DNA of 64,000 bases from Glandiceps talaboti (Eukaryota; Hemichordata; Enteropneusta; Spengelidae). The stretch lies in contig NC_135564.1 of assembly GCF_964340395.1 (NCBI RefSeq), positions 15,648,457-15,712,456 of the forward strand. The letters are read 5' to 3'. The position numbers were made by a program, and so were the translations under genes. The number at the start of each line of letters is the position of its first letter. Position 1 is the stretch's first letter. Below the pieces are notes generated by a model. It did not search any database, was not told the DNA's origin, and saw only the letters and a list, made by a program, of their open reading frames with translations. Of this stretch, positions 61,599 to 64,000 are shown piece after piece.

Positions 61599-63819
61599 TG
61601 TGTGTGTGTGTGTCTGTGTGTGTCTGTGTGTGTGTGTGTGTGTCTGTGTGTGTGTCATCCCCAAGGGATAGGAGACAAAAGTTTGGTAAATAGTTTGTAT
61701 CAGAGATGCATCAAATAGGCTCAGAGGGCACACTTAACGTGACACATCACATCACTGTTCACAGCCTTGGAACAATCTTTCCTACCCAACTAGCTTTATG
61801 TCATTTTTCATTCATTTTTACCCAACTGAAAAATACACTAACTTTAACTGAACACACTTCAGTCTTCCTAATTACCAGAATTACCTTTCTACTTGTAATT
61901 GACAGTATCATTGTGTTTCCTGACTTGATTTCTGCATTCCTTAATATCTATTTTAATACAAATTCTCACGGGAATTCCAACATCAAATGTTCAAAACCTT
62001 CTACCTGGCAATTAAACATTCTTTTAAATCAAATGAAATTCTTCAACAATCTAAACATTTGGTTGTTTGTAGCACATCAAAATAATTTGGGTGAATTCTT
62101 TCTATTTTTTCAACTATACCTGAGATGTCTGATTATTCGAACAAAAAATCACATCAGCATGTTGAACTGACTAAAAACTCAACTCGGCAAGAGCCTACTT
62201 GATCTACAAATGTATATAGTACATAATGTAAGGCAAACAAATATCTGACACTCATTATCATAAAATTTGAATACCAGACACATACTCATTAACATATATG
62301 AATACTAAATAGTCTTGCATTTTGCACTAGGTGACTTGACCAAACCAGTCACTAAAACACATTAAACATTGGGATTCAGAATACAGTTCAAAGGTTAAAG
62401 GTCAATGTGGCAAGGTTAACGGTCAATATGTTTTGTACTCACTCTTCAGACATAGCATGTTCCAGGATATGCCCTACTACAGGCGCATCACCCCATGAAT
62501 GTTCAGCATTGGCACCACATTTGCCATTACTGAAGTATACCAAAGTAAAGGACTTATCAAACCAAATACTTGCACCGTCACCGTGAAGGCAGGCCTTACC
62601 ACGCTCTGGAAATGTCTCATAGGCATGTGTCTCTAAAGTGACCTAAAAGAAATAACAGAAATTACTAACAGGAAACCTTCATATCAGTATAACAGACCAC
62701 TGAGTCTACATTTTTCAATGACACTTGTTTCTCATCTCAATTTTAGTACAATTTCTCTAAATTTGGTATCCTTACTTGGGTGCAATACAGTATATCTTTA
62801 AGGAAAATGGAGGAAAATGTTTGCATGTACTCAAACTTTGATTATTATTTTTTTTAACTGTCTCAGAAATTCCTTGATTCGGTCTCAAATTAATCTTTCA
62901 CAAAATTTTCAACAGAAAAAAACACTCTAAACAATTACTATAAAAATTCAAACTGTGATGAGTCATCTTTGTCAAAACTATTTTTATTTGTTACTATTCA
63001 TATTTTTGAAATTTTCTGACTTAGTTTATTTTCATCCCACCTTTGATACCAAATTTGATTTTTTTTAATATGTTCCCCTCTTTACTTAGTGAGAAAACTG
63101 TGAATAATAACATAAAAATAACAAGGAGAGAAGCCAGGATTAGATTCTCCACTAACAAAAATACAGGTAACAATTATAACAAGTGTGCCCTCTAGAGATA
63201 GCCAAATTTTGTTGCGAGTCAAAATGTTAAAAACTGGCATTTCTTGTGAGTCAGCAGATAGAAAGAGATAGGGGAACACCATAGTTTGGTGAGTCACTAG
63301 AAATTGTACGTGTCAGTGGCACATCAAATTGGCTTAGCGGGCACACTGGTCACCACATAGTAAGAGAAAAGGGAACACCAAATTTGGTGAGTCACTAGAA
63401 ATTGTGCGTGTCAGTGGCACACCAAATTGGCTTAGCGGGCACACTGGTCACTACATAGTACAGTAAGAGATAGGGGAACACCAAATTTTGGTGCGTCAGT
63501 ACAAATTGATTGCGTCAGTGGTACATCAAATTGGACTTAGATGGCACTGATTATAACCCATCTAAATGCAAAGTGTCATCTCACTCCCTCTCACAATTTC
63601 TAAGAAGTCTGAGAGGATAAAGAATGAAGTAACGTCTGAAAAGGATTGTAAAGAATGAAACCAACAGACTCACCATGAAAGCAGCTTTGTCAATCAATGC
63701 AATGGACTCTTTGTTAAGACCCTGAGTAAAATATTGCTTACGAACACGCGCCCATTCATCTCTTTTCATTCCTGTCAATGCAGCTATATTGGTACTACTA
63801 GGTGTGTATGAATTCGATT
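54091..63819 (-). CDS. CPT1: Carnitine O-palmitoyltransferase 1, C-terminal 406 residues (last eight exons)
   Basis: Exons in transcript order: 63674-63819, 62443-62642, 57484-57634, 56915-56986, 56360-56520, 55719-55875, 55061-55177, 54091-54306. All junctions are GT-AG and keep phase. CPT1 sits in the mitochondrial outer membrane and moves long-chain acyl groups from CoA to carnitine, the committed step of fatty-acid import for beta-oxidation. Visible in order (partial numbering): [28 protein letters not shown]; the catalytic His of [10 protein letters not shown] (~97); [36 protein letters not shown] (~219-234) with the TET triad; [10 protein letters not shown] (~311-320); [16 protein letters not shown]. 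The methionine of SMTR corresponds to rat CPT1A Met593, tied to malonyl-CoA sensitivity, and is kept. The N-terminal membrane and regulatory half is off the right edge, so CPT1 rather than CPT2 rests on sequence similarity. Confidence 0.93.
54430..54855. repeat. ~35-bp minisatellite in CPT1 intron
   Basis: About twelve units of the type CCAATCAGCTTGTCCAAATA then AGGTCATTAGGTATA. Six units carry an exact CArG word (54471, 54506, 54584, 54654, 54759, 54794), most also carry AGGTCA and CCAAT. Confidence 0.9.
55061..55177 (-). CDS. CPT1: CPT1 exon with STS motif
   Basis: Acceptor TTATTTGTAG at 55178, donor ATATG|GTGAGTA at 55060. 39 codons. Encodes [14 protein letters not shown], the STS motif of the acyltransferase catalytic site. 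Confidence 0.95.
55719..55875 (-). CDS. CPT1: CPT1 exon
   Basis: Acceptor CCTGCTATAG at 55876, donor ACAT|GTAAGTA at 55718. Encodes [20 protein letters not shown] and [19 protein letters not shown], the conserved GKGxDRHLFAL segment. Ends in phase 0. Confidence 0.95.
56190..56345. repeat. Local ~80-bp duplication in CPT1 intron
   Basis: Two adjacent segments share AACCTTGGAGACATCGAATTT / AACCTTGGGGGACATCAAAT and an ATATTGTTcAGTTA phrase. Confidence 0.6.
56360..56520 (-). CDS. CPT1: CPT1 exon with TET motif
   Basis: Acceptor CCAATTACAG at 56521, donor GTCAG|GTAAG at 56359. Encodes [20 protein letters not shown] and [20 protein letters not shown], including the carnitine-binding Y...TET residues. 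Leaves two bases. Confidence 0.95.
56915..56986 (-). CDS. CPT1: CPT1 exon, 24 codons
   Basis: Acceptor TCTTCAG at 56987, donor GCAAG|GTAAG at 56914. Encodes [20 protein letters not shown] then KKCK, matching the family's F-x-x-(Y/F)G-K-G-x-(I/V)-K-K segment. Confidence 0.92.
57484..57634 (-). CDS. CPT1: CPT1 exon
   Basis: Acceptor ATGTACAG at 57635, donor AGAAG|GTGAG at 57483. Encodes [12 protein letters not shown] through [18 protein letters not shown], the variable linker preceding the carnitine-site half. Ends in phase 0. Confidence 0.9.
58155..58562. mobile_element. TIR element flanked by TA (about 408 bp)
   Basis: Ends GCCTGTTTACTG and CAGTAAACAGGC are exact inverted repeats, each flanked by TA. 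The arms continue imperfectly: GGTTGTACC...CCCTCATA pairs with TATGAGGGC...GGTACAACC. The centre is not palindromic and has no coding capacity. TA flanks fit a Tc1/mariner-like MITE. Confidence 0.7.
59796..60284. mobile_element. TIR element flanked by TA (about 489 bp)
   Basis: Ends GAGAGGTTTAGAT and ATCTAAACCTCTC are exact inverted repeats flanked by TA. Near the ends are further paired ACGTGTGTTCTA / ACACGTACGTGTTC words. The region is unusually rich in ACGT/ACACGTA words. No coding capacity. Confidence 0.68.
60290..60488. mobile_element. Second, shorter relative of the 59796 element
   Basis: Ends AGATGTTTAGATATACG and ATGTATCTAAATCTCT are inverted repeats closely related to the termini of the neighbouring 59796-60284 element, five bases away. 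Interior shares TTGTGTTTAGTTCTG and GTTCAGAACACAA words with the larger element's arms. Confidence 0.6.
61555..61655. repeat. (GT)n microsatellite
   Basis: GT run with regular TCTG interruptions. Overlapping open frames on both strands are repeat translations. Confidence 0.95.
62443..62642 (-). CDS. CPT1: CPT1 exon with catalytic histidine
   Basis: Acceptor TTTTAG at 62643, donor GAAGA|GTGAGTAC at 62442. Encodes [11 protein letters not shown] and [14 protein letters not shown], the active-site signature of the carnitine/choline acyltransferase family. Leaves two bases. Confidence 0.95.
63265..63555. repeat. ~100-bp tandem repeat, three units, in CPT1 intron
   Basis: GAGATAGGGGAACACC-type starts at 63265, 63364 and 63467. 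Units share GGTGAGTCACTAGAAATTG, GTCAGTGGCACA and AAATTGGCTTAGCGGGCACA. A diverged related phrase (ATCAAATAGGCTCAGAGGGC) occurs near 61710. Confidence 0.85.
63674..63819 (-). CDS. CPT1: CPT1 exon (first in window)
   Basis: Acceptor TTACAACAG at 63820, donor CATG|GTGAGTC at 63673. Takes one base from an unseen upstream exon; ends in phase 0. Encodes [19 protein letters not shown] and ALIDKAAFM, which match the CPT1 segment before the catalytic domain core. Confidence 0.9.
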
Positions 63820-64000
63820 CTGTTGTAATAATAAAATAGAAATAACAAATTTATCAGTATTTCACAGTTATTTTGATTCTAAAGTAAGCTGTTCAGATAA
63901 TCGCTATGGTTACCGTACACCTGCAGTACTCAATTAAAGAGATTCACTGTGTGCCGCATCAATCTTTATTATAAGGCAAAAAACAAAAAAATGATTGTGT

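Larger units (their letters stand above)
57635..62442. other. 4.8-kb CPT1 intron, rich in foldback elements
   Basis: Contains three terminal-inverted-repeat elements (58155-58562, 59796-60284, 60290-60488) and a GT microsatellite (61555-61655). Plus-strand open frames 60601-60828, 60916-61125 and 61706-62170 have no recognised domain and lie within the intron. Confidence 0.6.

Noticed and set aside
61706-62170. 154-codon plus frame
   Set aside because: Lies inside a CPT1 intron on the opposite strand, has no recognisable domain, and shows low complexity typical of AT-rich chance frames.

Overview
The window is metazoan nuclear DNA. It is AT-rich and intron-rich, has canonical GT-AG introns, and contains TACATGTA-type words, MITEs, microsatellites and satellite arrays. 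That fits a marine invertebrate genome (lophotrochozoan, ambulacrarian or cephalochordate); the sequence alone does not fix the phylum. Bacterial features such as operons and ribosome binding sites do not apply. Most long open frames lie in simple repeats and are not genes.

Three genes can be supported by splice junctions that keep phase. (1) Left, minus strand: the first six coding exons (410-6611) of an RNF111/Arkadia-like E3 ubiquitin ligase, about 783 residues, with several SUMO-interaction motifs and Gln/His-rich tracts. The RING end lies beyond the left edge, and a probable untranslated first exon and promoter lie near 13.46-13.7 kb. (2) Middle, plus strand: a two-exon gene (42012-42105, 43015-43121) for a 66-residue single-pass membrane microprotein, each exon too short to be noticed alone. 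(3) Right, minus strand: the last eight exons (54091-63819) of carnitine O-palmitoyltransferase 1 (CPT1), 406 residues of the catalytic half, ending at a normal stop. Its 5' half lies beyond the right edge.

Between genes 1 and 2 lie about 28 kb with no supported gene: a perfect-looking hAT-type MITE with a target-site duplication (13.9-14.2 kb); a decayed non-LTR retrotransposon (15.1-16.35 kb); a 7.9-kb satellite of 169-bp units with higher-order duplication (16.36-24.3 kb); about 8 kb of (ACTAT)n pentanucleotide DNA that changes strand repeatedly (27.05-35.09 kb), interrupted by a foldback insertion at 31.14-31.53 kb; a decayed Penelope-like retroelement (35.3-36.1 kb); another pentamer block in the opposite orientation (36.19-36.75 kb); a 20-bp minisatellite; and a 0.94-kb foldback element.

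The most unusual non-coding signal lies between the microprotein and CPT1 and within CPT1 itself. Spaced clusters carry exact transcription-factor consensus words: CArG boxes (50.31-50.49 kb, again in the intron at 54.47-54.80 kb), POU octamers (51.28-51.84 kb) and NFI palindromes (53.55-53.76 kb). They may be remnants of minisatellites or a cis-regulatory block; the sequence alone cannot decide. The three genes have no obvious shared pathway; their adjacency looks incidental.
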